64,000 nucleotides of DNA from Lumbricus rubellus (GCA_945859605.1 OX243822.1:3184824-3248823); one strand, 5' to 3'. Numbered from the stretch's first letter, positions 45,061-58,610 are shown. Notes: generated by a model not told the origin, from the sequence alone. Program-made: numbers and translations.

Positions 45061-45686
45061 GGGAGAAAATCAGACTTAGGATGCAACAAATTTGGAAATG
45101 GAGGGGAAAGAGGAACAACTTCTAACTCGCAGAGCACATACTGTATTTCCACGAGGAATCCATTTCCCCTACGGTCGAAGATTCCATCGACTCCATTTTG
45201 GAAGTGGAGCACAGGAGAGAGACTCGTTGTCTATCTGGGCGTCTGCGACCTTTGCCACGCCGTCAGTCACTTGCTCGACCACGCCTACATGCTGTACACG
45301 CGGGACAATCCGCCGGATATGGTCTGCTCCGTCTTTGCCTTCTTCCTTCAGCAATTCACCTTCGCTCAGTGGTTCATCGTCCTTGCGACGGCCGTCAGCG
45401 CATCCAGTCTCATCGTCTTCGGTCGCAAGATGTCGCTAGGTCGCTTCGATTGGAGACTTATCGCCTTTGCGTTGGGAGTCCCAACTCTTCTTGGCGTCAT
45501 TGCGCTCAGCCTTGGACTCCTCGGACCTTCAGGGGCGTGGTTAGTTTTTCTCTCTGTATACGTATAGTTGTTGCAAAATTAGGCTCTAAATTTGAAAGCG
45601 CATTTCCACAGACATTGATGCGGGGCGCTGGCCTATTAAAGAGCGTTGCTCGGGTCAGATGGCCCGAGATGGGTTGCGAAACAGGT

Positions 45687-45867
45687 CAGAGGCGGATACA
45701 GAAATTTTCGAAGGGGGCCAAATTTTCGGTGGTCTTTGTCCAATAAAACCTGATGACCTTTTTTTAGTCAGCCGGCCGAAATGTCAGAAAAATGTACCAA
45801 ATGGGGAGCCACGTCCAAGCAATTTTAAATAGGGGGCATGGCCGGATTGGCCTCCTGGATCCGCCCC
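45687..45867. mobile_element. hAT-type MITE in the GPCR-A intron, unit 2
   Basis: Left end CAGAGGCGGATACAG. Right end decayed to CTGGATCCGCCCCG. The interior is shorter than in unit 1. Confidence 0.75.
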
Positions 45868-45927
45868 GAAAAGTGATAATATATTTAGAGAGCGGAAACA
45901 TAGAAGAGTGTCGAGAGGAGAAGCAGG

Positions 45928-46200
45928 GAAGAGACAAAAGAGGGAAGAGACAAAAGAGGGAAGAGACAAAAGAGGGAAGATACAAAAGAGGGAAGAGACC
46001 AAATAGGGAAGAGACAAGGGAGGTAAGAGACAAGGGAGGGAAGAGACAAGGGAGGGAAGAGACAAGGGAGGGAAGAGGCAAGGGAGGGAAGAGACAAGGG
46101 AGGGAAGAGACAAAAGAGGGGAGAGACAAAAGAGGGAAGAGACAAAAGAGGGGAGAGACAAAAGAGGGAAGAGACAAAAGTAGGAAGAGACAAGAAAGAG
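45928..46200. repeat. Intronic minisatellite (GAGGGAAGAGACAAAA)n, unit 2
   Basis: About 17 regular 15-bp units, with GGGAGG and AAAGAGG subtypes in blocks. Confidence 0.9.
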
Positions 46201-47188
46201 AAGCAGAGAAGGGGTCCGAGAGAGAAGACAGGGAATAGACAAATGAGGGAAGGCTGAGAAGAGTCTCGAGAGCGGATTCACAGAATGGACAAAAGAGGGG
46301 AGGCAGAGGATGGGAGAGCATGGTGAGAACTGCTTGATGATCGAGATTGGAAGGGTTCTATACCCCTTCTCTGAACGCTGCACAGCTGAGTCGTTTCCAG
46401 ACTGCAAGCAACAATAGTAGCTTTTGACAAAATAATAGCTCTTTCTTTTCCCATTCTTTTGTTGCACGCTGAGCCACTTATTTTCCGGCATAATATCTGA
46501 CAAGGATGAGGTCATTAACATGATTCCAGGTGTTTTATCCACATGGGCAGATCACGCGGTCGAATCTACGCCGATGTTGTCAGTCTGATCCAGATCTGTT
46601 CGTTCGGACTCCTCGGCGTGTCCTACGGTGCCATCTGGATGAAGATCCGGCGAACGACCAGACTGATGACCGGTCTGACATCGACGGAGACGAGGTACCA
46701 TCGTTCAGGGCCACAACAACAACAACAAAGACCACGGCGGGAGAAGCACGGTTGGCATGGGAACGCATCAGAAGGCGGTGACATTGAGATGGAACTCTGC
46801 AATGGCAGCGACTGCGATTGCGGACAATGACTCATGTGGCGCTGCTGCAGAGGCGTTCGGTTGCGATCCTGGAAAGGAGCAATATAAATCGTCTTGTTCT
46901 GTACGATATATTCCATCGCATACTGAAATACACATGTGAATAACTATCCAATGTTATAAATGTGATGTGATGATGAAAAGAAATGTTAGACGTACGGTAG
47001 CCGACAAGTAATTAAGTTTTTTAGGTGTGCTTTCGTCAATACTCTTGCTAATTTTTACATTGATTATATTTTTTATATATCCGGATGGGACCAAAAACTA
47101 TTTTAAATATAAACATACACACATTAGGGTCTACAGTAACTGTTATTACTATTATGATTGTGTGTTTGTTTGTATACGTGCACATTTT

Positions 47189-47392
47189 GTTATCGCGCCA
47201 CTTCAAGCCCCTTACTCAGAGGCGCTCCCGAATGCGGCGCGGACACTGCATCGGAGTTTTATGCCGAAGCCCTGAGCAATTGCGAGTGAAGGACTTGCCC
47301 AAGGTCCCTACGCGGCGACTTGAGGTGGATTCGAACCTGCAACCATTTGGCTGCAAGACAACGACCATACCCACTGCACAACCGTGCCCCAC
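47189..47392 (-). mobile_element. SINE (antisense), unit 2 copy of 15797-16002
   Basis: Same family parts in reverse: CTTACTCAGAGGCGCTCCCG, GGATTCGAACCTGC, CACAACCGTGCCCC. Confidence 0.9.
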
Positions 47393-48100
47393 AATCTGGT
47401 GAAAATTAAGTCACATTTCCGGCAAACTTCTAGAATGGATTGGTCGCATAAAGGAGGGGGGGTAATCAAAATAAGAGACATCATCGTGGGGCGAATATAG
47501 GGAGAAAAGACACAGGGATGGAATACCAAGAGTGATGTTGGTTAGACTGGATGATGACAAAATGAGTAAATGACGACTATATACTGTAACAGAGGATTGA
47601 AAAATGAAGAGAGAGAGAGAGAGGTATAAAATAGAGATGAGGGGCTAGTTGAAAATACAAACCCTACCTGATGGCAGGGAACGAAAGAAGAAGAGTTTTT
47701 TCTGGGTCTCTAATAAAATAATTTAAGTTGGTAGAGTGTGGGAGTGGGTTTGTTATTCCATTCAATGCGGAGTGGGGGGTGGGCTAGACGCTACTGCATC
47801 CAAGCACATCATCAATCCTCTCTTTCAACCATCTCATGAAAGGGATAATGGCCGGTGAATGGCAGGGGTAATGTCCGGAGAGAGGGGTAATGTCCTAGAC
47901 CTCTCGTTATAAGATACATTTTCCAGGAAGATATCTGAGTCTGCTCGCTGGTCCTTTGATTAGTAGATTTCTTATACCCACACAATGTCAAATAATAGCT
48001 TAGCGTGCTCATGCATAACCCGCAGAGACCGCTGCAACATTGATCTCTTTCCACTCCGCTAGGCTAATAGCATGACCTACAAATTGACAAACAGCCGTCG
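47393..48100. other. Intergenic DNA, no gene seen (unit 2)
   Basis: Matches 16003-16705. It contains the same GGCAGGGGTAATGTCCGG block near 47860. Confidence 0.5.
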
Positions 48101-48108
48101 CACTAGAT

Positions 48109-48417
48109 CAAGGGTGTCAAAAAACTGGCCCGCCGACGACTTTTTTCTGGCGCGCGGAGCCTTCCCTAAAGATTACAAAATTATTTAAAATGTTGTCAAA
48201 GTTTAATAAGAAGCAAAAAGTGGACATTGAATCAAGATCTTTTCGCGATATTTGGACTTTTCTGGTAATTGGCTAACCAGGCCCGGAGTTTCCTCTCAGA
48301 TCACTACCCAATTTTATTCAGGAGCTTCGACACCCTGGACCGACACTTGTTAGAAGATGTTCACATTGGCCCGCCACTTGCTAGAATTTGGCCACTAAAA
48401 AAGGTTTGACACCCCCG
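48109..48417 (+). mobile_element. hAT (Charlie-like) deletion derivative, unit 2 copy
   Basis: Ends CAAGGGTGTCAAA and TTTGACACCCCCG inside CACTAGAT duplications. The transposase fragment KKQKVDIESRSF is retained. Confidence 0.85.
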
Positions 48418-48425
48418 CACTAGAT

Positions 48426-50684
48426 CCACTTTCTACCCTCCAATGCCACACCCTCTGACAGCCCACCCACATGAGCAGGTATTATCATCCTAAAAATAGT
48501 ATGTTGTAGCATAATAGTCTGCTGTTATTTTACTAATAAGCAAGTGCAATTTCCTTTTTAAAAAGGAGCCGATAGTATAATGTTCTATTGAAAAGATTAT
48601 TACAATATTCTAATTAAGAGATTATCGCTCTAAATGGAGGCCATTGTTATCCTAATAGGCGGATAATGATTTTCCTAACGTTGAATATACTGAATGGCTC
48701 ATGTAGGCTATAATTATTATCCAAGACTAAGAGGAAGATAATTGTTGTTATTCTAATAGACAAATATTATTATACATGTACACACACTGTTATCCCAACA
48801 GCGAGGTATCATTGTTCCGGGGCTAAATTCTACCTTGTGTGTCAAACAAGACGTATAATTATAAGGGATGATCGACTGGCTTGCATGACTAGTAACTGGC
48901 AGGCCTGGTCTTGCAGGGTGGGTACCAGTAACTCAGGTGTTATTGACTGTCGGTGACACTCTTTGGAAGATGTCGTTGACAGGAGTTAATAACTTAATGG
49001 TGGAATGATCAGAGACCGCAGTGATGGAGTACAGTTGTCGTCGGTAGGTGGAAATTTTCCTTATAGAGACAGAAATCCTCTTGGGAGGAAGATTGCGCGG
49101 GTGCGTTGTTAGAAGTGACCGTGGAAATATCAAACAGAGAAGTCTTGGACGTACATTGTATGAATGTAAATTAGCCAACATGTAGGCCTAAGATTCTATA
49201 CGACGAATAATTAGCTTCTTTAGAGGAGTTGCATATTAATTAACGTGAAGGATAACTCTGTTTTACTATTTTTTTAAACGCAGAAATAAAAAAATTAAGA
49301 AGGTAAACAGACACGTAGGCCCTATAGTTACTCCACATATTGCTCGAATCTCGAGAATTATAATCATCTAACATGTTATTTCGTGAATCGAGAAAAACGA
49401 CCTCCAAGAATTCTATATTGGATGTTTCGCAGTATAATAGGTCTATAAGGCTTCAAGGAAACGAGCAAACCCACTACACCACTGCGCCTTAAGGTATATC
49501 CGTTATTCCTTATGTGTAAGAAACGATCGCTTCAGTCTGCTTACTGTTTTGTCTATAGGGAACACAAGACATGCAGAAAGTCCTAGGCAACTGCAGCGTG
49601 TACTCACTTCTAATTTTGCCACTGCAGCCATGCGACTAGCCTGCCATTATGCATTTATAAACATTAGTCATAATTATATATACATGTACATATATCCATT
49701 GTTTCATGAAATAGACTCAGTCATTGTCCTTGAGCAATTGGATTGAAGGACGGATTCAATGTCCCTATAATGCAGCAACCGTGTACGGGGAGGAGACTAT
49801 AGTACTGCCAGGGTCATGAGGCTCAAAGCATCACCCATTCCAAGGGTAACTCATTGTGGTGCGTTGAAGTAGGCCTATGCAGCCACACGCCAGTTACCTG
49901 CCTATCAGATGCAGAAGAATTAGGCCTACATGTATGTCTGCTGCTGCTGCTGCTGCTGCTGTTGTTGCTGATGCTGCTGCTGCTGCTGCTGCTGTAAGAA
50001 ATAGGTTGTCACGACTGAATCTTCACGCGACATGCGAACCATCGCAATTCCAAACGATTTCCCAAATCTCTTGGGAATTCTACAGCATCTCCAGAACCCA
50101 TTACACATGGACTTTAACCACAGTTATAAGATCCAACGGCAAAATGCCATCACCATCGTCGTCATATTCCCTTGCTGTCACCCAAAGTGGGATGATGCAT
50201 GACATTCAGTGACCCAGTAACCGCATTATTCTATCGAAAATTGTATTCTTCAACCTGTTGCTGTTTAGCGACACTGCCCTATCAGAGTTGATTAGGTATA
50301 GCCCTCCTCCTTCATCCAGGCTTGGGACTGGCCAGTAGTGTAGTCCCAAAAAATGAAGTGGGGGAACGCTCTTTATAATAATATTATTATTATTATTAGT
50401 AGTAGTAGTAGTAATATTCCATTATCCCTGGAAAAAAGTGGGGAACGGCGTTTCCCCCCCCCCCCCACTACACCACAGGGACTGGCACCGGCAGAGTGCA
50501 ACTAGGGGCGGAGTTCCAAATTGCATTTTCAAAGTAGGCCCTATTACACTGACGGTGGAGGTTAACATATTGATTCATTAATTAAGTAGGGGCCTAGATC
50601 CTAATTAATCGTCAATCGTTAATAATAAGAATAATAAGACCTCTCGCTCTCCATGCCAGCGTGTTATCCAATGAGCTACCGACA
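48426..50684. other. Intergenic DNA, no gene seen (unit 2)
   Basis: Counterpart of 17030-19300 with scattered indels. No coding block recognised. Confidence 0.5.
49933..49995. repeat. (TGC)n array, unit 2
   Basis: CTGCTGCTGCTGCTGCTG runs with TTG and ATG interruptions. Longer than in unit 1. Confidence 0.9.
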
Positions 50685-50692
50685 TGGGCGGA

Positions 50693-50847
50693 GTTTATCA
50701 AGGGCTAGGGGGACTAAGCCACCCAAGAAGGCCCAGATGATTCAACTTTTTACCATGAAAATGGTATCCTTTTTCGGGGTTAGCCCCCCTAAGAAGGCCC
50801 AGACTCGGGGTTAACCCCCCAAGAACGGAAACCAAACTCCGCCCATG
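50693..50847. mobile_element. hAT-type MITE (CATGGGCGGAGTTT family), unit 2
   Basis: CATGGGCGGAGTTT and AAACTCCGCCCATG between GCTACCGA duplications. Confidence 0.9.
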
Positions 50848-50855
50848 GCTACCGA

Positions 50856-52047
50856 TAATTTATAGACCATTATCTCAGTAAGCGAAGTTTCCGATTAGAA
50901 AAGTCTACGGATGAGCTCATTGTCCATCATTTCCGCTCAATCTCACAGTGCCAGCGCATCACAATACTTATCGTTTACATGAAATCCTAATATGAACGCC
51001 ACCGATTTACACTAATTAACGGCAGACGCACGTGTGGGTAAACAATTTACTCTGGATCATCCTGGGTGGTATGCTCGGATGGCACGAACTCGCAACCATT
51101 AGGACGTAAACCAACCGCTCTACTGGTAGGCAACTCAATCGCTCTGTTATATCCCCTGTGGGCATACATCATCATCCTTATAGGAAGACATTATCATTCT
51201 AATAAGATATTATCCTTTCAGACACATAATACACTAATTTCAACATAAGAACAAAAGACGAAACAATGTCGGCCTAATTAGCACATCAAAACGACCTGTC
51301 ACTCTCAGTCTGACGTCGTGTGCGACTCCTAAGAATGTTGTAGTCACGAATGGTACAGAACCACCTGCGTAGGACTACATAAGAAGGTCTAACTGTTGCA
51401 CCAGTTCAGTACTATTGAACCAACCTGTTTGAAGAGAAAGTCACGCAGGTTAGAGAAGTGTCTTGGAAAGCAGAGACAGAAGTTATGGAAAGTCTTAGGT
51501 ATGTGAATCTTAATTGCATTGGGTAATTTATTCAACAACTATAATTATATACCTAATTGCTGGTGGAATTTTGTTAAATTCTTTTAAGGAGTTGCATAAA
51601 TAGCCAGATAACTACTTAGACAGACAGACAGAAGGACAGACAGATTCCAAAAAATCCAAATCTTAATTCTAATTTCTACTCTTTCGTTTCTTTCATTTAA
51701 TTTAATGCCCCAGAATAATTGTAGGCCTACAGGAGATAGTTTCTAAACAGTTTAAAACGACAATTGCAATAATGCCAGCAACTAATTGATTGTAGTAATT
51801 TGCTGAATTCTTTTTACATTACTTTCATGTCTGAAATTTTTGAGACCGAGAAAAATAATAGAAATGTAAGCGAAAGTTTGGACTCTGCCGTGTATAATAA
51901 TAAAGGCCGTTGGATTAGAATGTCTTGTTTATACGTTGACAAATTTTGGCTTGGCTTTCGCGTTAATTTACACTAAGTGCAAACTTATTAAATTCGGCTA
52001 CATTTCATCAATACGTGAATGCAACTTTTCCGCTTTCTTTCTTGCAG
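50856..52047. other. Upstream flank of GPCR-B, unit 2
   Basis: Matches 19490-21148 except that the 64-bp minisatellite is a single copy here (about 51485-51560). A short GACA run lies at about 51618-51640. No gene recognised. Confidence 0.5.
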
Positions 52048-52078
52048 TTCACTTGGTAACGCCACAAATCTGGTCACA

Positions 52079-54929
52079 ATGACACTGGCCACTTGGGCAT
52101 CCGAGATCCGAAGCGACTTCCCCACACCGGAAACTCCAACCGGAAGCTGTAACTCTTCGACGTCAGACTGTGCCTTGAACTCAACGGAGCAGGTCACCAG
52201 CGCACCTCCTCTATCCGACGAGGAAATGAAAATACCAGTCATCGGTTACCCAGGTCCGATCTTCACAGCCATCCACGCGTCAGCCTTGACCTCGCTATCC
52301 CTCTCCACAATTGTCGTATCCTTCCTACTCATCTATCTTTGTGGATTCAGCGGATCGGTGAAGGACCAGGTGAAGGTCACAGCGCCGGTCAACGGCAAGA
52401 GTGTAGTCCAACCAAAGAAGAAGGCAAGGATATCCTTCTGGCGTTGGAACGTGGGAGAAAGATTCGTCGTCTATCTGAGCGTCTGCGACTTACTCCAGGG
52501 AATCAGTCACTTCCTCGACCACGCCTACATGCTCTACGCCAAGGACAACCCACCGGATCGGATGTGTGCCGTCTTTGCCTTCTTCCTGCACAACTTCATC
52601 CTCACCCAGTGGTTCATCATCCTCGCGACGGCTCTCAGCGCTTGTAGTCTCATCGTCTTCGGACGTAAGATGTCGCTGGGAAAGCGAGACTGGCGACTGT
52701 TCGCCTTCGCATTCGGAATTCCAACTGTGGTCTCGGTGACCGCGGAGTGCTTTGGACTTCTCGGCGCTGGCGGTGCGTGGTAAGTTCGGCTTCAGTCTGT
52801 TCTTTCGATACCCCCGTTGCTTCGACGATTCGAAGTCATATTAGGCTTTTATGACTTGGAAAACATTTTAAAGTTGCGCTATATAAATTCATGATCACGA
52901 TTACGATGCGCAATTTTCTTTAAGAGACAACGTAATTGATCTTCGTCTTGTTTATTACACATTTGTAATGTAATGTAATGTATTGTAATGTAATGTACCG
53001 GTAATGTAATGTAAGGTGAATCTTCGAGAATTTCTCAGCGCCCACAAAAACCACGTCAGGAGACCAGCTTATTCACCGGCGCTACATGTATTTCAAATCA
53101 AGTCCGCAATAGCCAGAGCTGCCGTTTTCGTTCCGGTGCCAGGCCAAAATCCAGGGAGGTCAAACCGAGGAGACAGCGTGGTGCTACGGTGGTTGTCGGT
53201 GATGATGGTATAGCTGGGTTGTGGAACCTGATTAGAATCGGGATAGGATAGCTTGAAGAGTTCCGTTTTTGCATAAGTTCATTGAAGCGTGACGTGTCTC
53301 CCCATCAGGTGTTTCATCAAATACGGGGCGCCGTCGTGGTTGTTGTACGCTCAGATAGTAAACACGACCCAGATCGCCTTCTTCGGACTCGTGGGAGTGG
53401 CGTATGGAGCGATCTGGATCAAGATCCAGAGAACGACGCAACTCATGAAAGGCTCGACGACCGAAAGATACCAGAGTTCTGCAAAGGTAAAAGTTACTTT
53501 CAATTCATCACCAACATTCACAACCGTTGTTGAATGTTGATGAGGTTATAGACACTATAGAGCGAACAATAGCAAACTCCTGATCTTGATTACTTACCTT
53601 TCAAATGGCCTAATTAATTGCCTTCTCAAAATTGCCTACATCATCACTTACTTAATCATTTTTTATTTTATTCACCTACATAATCGCCCACTTAATCACC
53701 TACTTAACCACCTACTCTATTACCTACTCGATCACCTACATAATAACCTACTTAATCACATACTTAATCACTTACTAAATCACATACCAAATCTTTAACT
53801 TCATGAACAACTTAATCACCTACTTAATCACATAATTAATCACCAAATAAATCACATAATTATTTACCTACTTAATCACATACTTAATCACCTACTAAAT
53901 CACATAGGCCTACTTAATCACATACTGTTTTTAATCACCTACTTAATCACATAATTAATCACGAAATAAATCACATACTTAATCACCTACTTTATCACAT
54001 ACTTGATCGCCTACTAAATCGCATACTTAATCACCTACTTTATCACATACTTGATCACCTACTAAATCACATACTTCATCACACACTGTTTTCAATCACC
54101 AACTAAATCACATACTTAATCTCTTATATATAATTATCTTTGTTGCCTATAATACTTCACTGTCTGCCTCATTGACTACTTTATTTCCTGCATCCTTAAT
54201 CACCTACTAAATCGCCTACTTTATTGCCTCCTTCATTGCCTACTTCGTCGCCTACTTAATCACCTACTAAATCACATACTTTATTGCATGCTGAAGGTGA
54301 TGATGATTTTCGTTGCCGTCTTCATCATCCAATGGTGGGCTTTTGCGTTGTACACCATCTGGAACATGGTCTCCGTTCCTCCACCCCACATCTTCGTCAT
54401 CGCCGTCATCTTCATCAACCTCGGAGGCATCTACAACAGTATCGCGTACACCGTCATCCGTCGAAAGTTGCAGCAGCAGAAGCAGCAGAACAATGTTGTT
54501 GGCCACAGCGATATAACCACCACCAACACCAACACTGGAGTGAAACCTTCACGTGGCGCCACCCAACGTACCGTGTCCGCTCCTCCTCGTCCTCTGCAGG
54601 TTCCAGGTGGAGGACTGCGAGTTGGGGATGGTCCGGATGTTCTACCGGACGTCCTGGGTGTTCCATCCGGTGTTCCATCCGGTGTTCCATCTGATGTTCC
54701 ATCCGGTGTTCCATCTGGTGCTCCATCTGATGTTCCATCGCATGTTCCATCGAATGTCGATCCGGGTTCCACATCACAGAAGTCTAAGCCAGCGTGGAGT
54801 GTTCCTATCATTACAGGTGGTTCGCCGGTGGGTCAGAGGGCAGGTGAATGGAAGGGGGAGAGGGTGGATGGTGGTGGTGGTGAGACTATGCAGGATGTTG
54901 GCCAGATCCAGATCCATATTCACATCTGA
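52079..54929 (+). CDS. GPCR-B, seven-transmembrane orphan receptor, unit 2 copy
   Basis: Exons 52079-52779, 53309-53486 and 54297-54929 join in frame to 503 residues. The first two exon lengths equal those of unit 1. A 3' splice site (CTTGCAG, ending 52047) precedes the ATG with the frame open between, as in unit 1. The transmembrane core is nearly identical to unit 1 (for example TM2 FVVYLSVCDLLQGISHFL and TM7 FVIAVIFINLGGIYNSIAY). Most differences are in the N-terminal tail and after TM7, where only 8 VPS(X) units remain against 14. Both NSS/NST-type glycosylation sites have partners (NSST, NSTE). The cAMP-receptor-like/GPR157-like assignment is inference from layout. Confidence 0.85.
53640..54280. 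repeat. Intronic minisatellite (ACTTAATCACCT/ACTTAATCACAT)n, unit 2
   Basis: Longer than the unit 1 array at 23225-23650. It ends just before exon 3. Confidence 0.9.
54660..54755 (+). repeat. Coding 12-bp minisatellite, 8 x VPS(X) in GPCR-B, unit 2
   Basis: GTTCCATCCGGT-type units in frame. One unit reads APSD. Confidence 0.95.
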
Positions 54930-55113
54930 CCAAGTCACGTGAGGCTGTTGAGGACGCTGTATAATAGACACAAACAAACACATACACATACACACATGTA
55001 AACACATGCACAGCACACTCACTCACATACTCACACATATCTGAATAGCTAGTCTGTAAGAGGCGTTTTATAAATGCTCGTAGCCTATACAATACAATTT
55101 ACACACATACACG

Positions 55114-58100
55114 CAGGGGCGGATCCAGGGGGGGGGGCCAATCCGGCCATGGCCCCCCCCCCATTTCAAATCCCCATGGGACGTGGCCCCCCCCCCATCC
55201 ATGGCGCCCGAAGGATTTTTTGCAGGGGTCAGTCATGGCCAGGAGAATTAATATTATATAAATGAAAATAGACTATTATAGTCTATTAGTCAATTACATC
55301 TCACACAATTACATTGTCATAATATGACGCAAAGAAAAGAAACATTCTTTCAACAATATCCGACTATCATGCATGGCAAGCAATGTATGCTGTAGGCCTA
55401 CATGCTTATATCCATAGTAAGATGCATAAGCGCGAAAGCGCGAAAACGCGAAGCGCCGAGATGGGAATGTGCAGAGTTTCGCTAAACAATAACCAAATGG
55501 ATAAACAATGACGACTATTATAGGTATACCAATTTTTGTCTATGCTGTCATAAAACTCTTTAACCTGCTGGAATTCCAATGTCCCGCGGATCTCTAAAAT
55601 AGTCTAATCAACTACAAGACAGCAGGTCGTTGATGACACTGGATTCAAAATGATGTCCTTAGACACCCGAAAAAATTGTTGATAATACTGGAATCAAAAT
55701 GATGTCTTTACACCCCAGAAAATCGTTTATAGAACTAAAATAAAAAACGACGTCCTTAGACACCCCAAAATTGTTGATATAGTAATGGAATCAAATAGAT
55801 GTCTTAGACACCCGAAAATCGTAGAAATAATAAAATCAAAATGATGTTTTTAGACACCCGAAAATCGTTAATAATACTAGAATCAAATTTATGTCGTTAA
55901 ATACCCGAAAATCGTTGATAATACTAGAATCAAAATGATGTCCTTAGACACCAGAATATCGCTGATAATTTTGGAATCAATACAATGTCCTTAGACACCC
56001 GAAAATCATTGATGATACTAAAACCAAAATGATGTTTTTAGACACCCGAAAATCGTTGATAATACTGGAATCAAATTTATGTCCTTGAATACCCGAAAAA
56101 CGTTGATAATACTGGAATCAAAATGATGTCCTTAGACACCCGAACATGGCTGATAATATTGGAATCAATACGATGTCCTTAGACACCCAAAAATCATTGA
56201 AAATATTAAAATCAAAATGATGTCTTTAGACACCAGAAAATCGTTGATAATACTAGAATCAAATTTATGTCGTTAAATACCCGAAAATCGTTGATAATAC
56301 TAAAATCAAAATTATGTCCTTAGACACCAGAATATCGCTGATAATATTGGAATCAATACAATGTCCTTAGACACCCGAAAATCATTTATGATACTAAAAT
56401 CAAAATGATGTTTTTAGACACCAGAAAATCGTTAATAATACTAGAATCAAATTTATGTCGTTAAATACCCGAAAATCGTTGATAATACTAGAATCAAAAT
56501 GATGTCCTTAGACACCAGAATATCGCTGATAATTTTGGAATCAATACAATGTCCTTAGACACCCGAAAATCATTGATGATACTAAAACCAAAATGATGTT
56601 TTTAGACACCCGAAAATCGTTGATAATACTGGAATCAAATTTATGTCCTTGAATACCCGAAAAACGTTGATAATACTGGAATCAAAATGATGTCCTTAGA
56701 CACCCGAACATGGCTGATAATATTGGAATCAATACGATGTCCTTAGACACCCGAAAATCATTGAAAATATTAAAATCAAAATGACGTCTTTAGACACCAG
56801 AAAATCGTTGATAATACTAGAATCAAATTTATGTCCTTGAATACCCGAAAAACGTTGATAATACTGGAATCAAAATGATGTCCTTAGACACCTGAACATG
56901 GCTGATAATATTGGAATCAATACGATGTCCTTAGACACCCGAAAATCATTGAAAATATTAAAATCAAAATGATGTCTTTAGACACCAGAAAATCGTTGAT
57001 AAAACTAGAATCAAAATGATGTCCTTAGACACCCGAAAATCGTTGATAATACTAGAATCAAAATGATGTCCGTAGACACCCGAATATCGCTGATAATATT
57101 GGAACCAATACGATGTCCTTAGACACCCGAAAATCATTGATAATACTAAAGTCAAAATTATGTTTTTACACACCCTAAAATCGTTGATAATACTTAAATC
57201 AAAATGATGCCTTGGACACCCGAATATCGCTGATAATACTGAAATCAAAATGATGTTCTTAAACACCCGAAAAACGCTAATTATGCTAAAATCAAAATGA
57301 TGTTCTTAGACACCCGAAAATCGATGATAATACTTCGCAGATCATTAGTCGCGGGCCAGGTATCTTGGTCAGGGAGCAAAATAATGCACACCTTTAAACC
57401 TCCATGAAAAATACTTAGAAGTTCACCTCAAGGTGATAATACTGTAGTAATGTGATATTTACTAATAACTAAATGATTACTCCTTCTATCTTTTAGTTTG
57501 TCTCAATGTCCCAGGTTGCAGTCTGCCCACCGGCTTTTTGGCACATTAATATGAATAATTCTATGATACGGACACTGTAACAGACTGCCATACTTCGTTT
57601 TCAGTTTTGGTGGCCATAAACTCACATTAGTTCTTATTGATGCACGGTCATGTCGGTGAATTCTTAGGGAGCCCCCCTTCCCTAGCCCCTGATAAACTCC
57701 GCCCAGGCTTGTGGTGGGATGAACAAGATGGGAAGGATTTGATGGAACTTGGTGAGCGAATCAAAAATTAGATGGTTTCAATGATTATAATATTAATTGG
57801 TTGTGATTAAATTATAGATCTGAATTAAGCCGATCTTATCTTGTAGAATCTGCAATGGGTAAGTTGAAATTAAACTCAGTTCATGATTAGATCAAGAGGT
57901 TTGTTCGAAGATTTTGAATGTTTTTTTCTAATAATTTGATGGATAAAATCAAATTATTTGAATTCTGTAAGAATGAATTTAAGGGTGTCCAAGTGAGGTG
58001 TTTTCAAAATGGGACGATGTATCCCGGTTCTGTTATGGCGTTGCTCTTATTGCATTGAACAGGTTCTTTTAGTAATTTGTTCGAAAATCTCTTCTTCTAA

Positions 58101-58582
58101 CATTGTAACGTCGTCAGTCTCATGCAGTGTGTTCATCCAGTGTATATGGCCTGACACTTAACGATTGGGGGAACAAATACAGGGACCGTCAACCCACCAC
58201 ATTCATTGAGGGGAACCGTCCCCTTCCCCTGTCCTCCCTAGGTCTCCGCCCATGGATGAGATCAATAAATTTTATTTTATTTTATTAGTGAATAAACATC
58301 ACTACTAAATGGCTTCCCAATTCTGATGATTTGGTAGTTCTTGCTTGGTTTGTCAGCATTTAAGTAGCATAGCAATTTCATTAAGATGACAGCTTAAAAT
58401 GCTGCCATTGCAGTGCGGGAATTAAAAAAATTCTGGCTGGGGAGGGGTACAACCCCTCCCCAAACCCCTCCCCCTCTCCAAACACCCTCTCGGGGCTACG
58501 CACCTCGGCGATCGGCCTTCGGCCGCTCGTCCTCCAGTCCTCATTTGGCCCCCCCCATTGAAACCTTCTGGATCCGCCACTG
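55114..58582. mobile_element. hAT-type non-autonomous element, 3.47 kb, carrying a satellite
   Basis: Left end CAGGGGCGGATCCAGG and right end TTCTGGATCCGCCACTG are inverted (14 of the first 16 bases match). Perfect 8-bp duplications CATACACG lie at 55106-55113 and 58583-58590. The interior has G/C homopolymer runs, an array of a 47-bp repeat (55625-57337) and pieces resembling other MITEs (GATAAACTCCGCCCA near 57699, CTCCGCCCATGG near 58241). No transposase frame is visible. Unit 1 lacks it. Confidence 0.85.
55625..57337. repeat. 47-bp satellite, about 36 copies, with higher-order structure
   Basis: The unit combines TAGACACCCGAAAATCGTTG, ATAATACTAGAATCAAAA and TGATGTCCT. A variant carrying AAATTTATGTC(C/G)TT(G/A)AATAC recurs about every four units (about 190 bp). 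A block of about 570 bp (from about 55985) recurs almost exactly at about 56555. 47 is not a multiple of 3, so frames across it are chance. Confidence 0.95.
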
Positions 58583-58610
58583 CATACACGCATACATATT
58601 CACACATATA

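Larger units (their letters stand above)
44250..46939 (+). pseudogene. GPCR-A, unit 2 copy: frameshifted and lacking TM6-TM7
   Basis: Exon 1 is 44250-45539 and exon 2 starts at 46530, with the same borders as unit 1. Two lesions are visible. First, near 44411 the unit 1 string CACGTGTCAGCT reads CACGTCAGCT; this 2-bp loss shifts the frame inside TM1, which continues only in another frame (44365 onward, open for 400 codons through TM2-TM4). Second, exon 2 lacks the 194 bases matching 15127-15320 of unit 1 (TM6, the last outer loop and TM7). The junction at about 46707 has CAG microhomology, and the frame after it stops at 46830. The polyA hexamer is AAGAAA. The base that makes TGA in unit 1 is intact here (GGA). 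A receptor cannot be made from this copy without repair by splicing that I cannot see. Confidence 0.85.

Noticed and set aside
56964..57266. 100-codon frame on the minus strand of the satellite
   Set aside because: The 47-bp unit is not a multiple of three, so the frame changes each unit. It is open by chance.
55625..57337. CRISPR-like array
   Set aside because: Units are tandem with no unique spacers, the context is eukaryotic, and the array lies inside a transposon with hAT-type ends.
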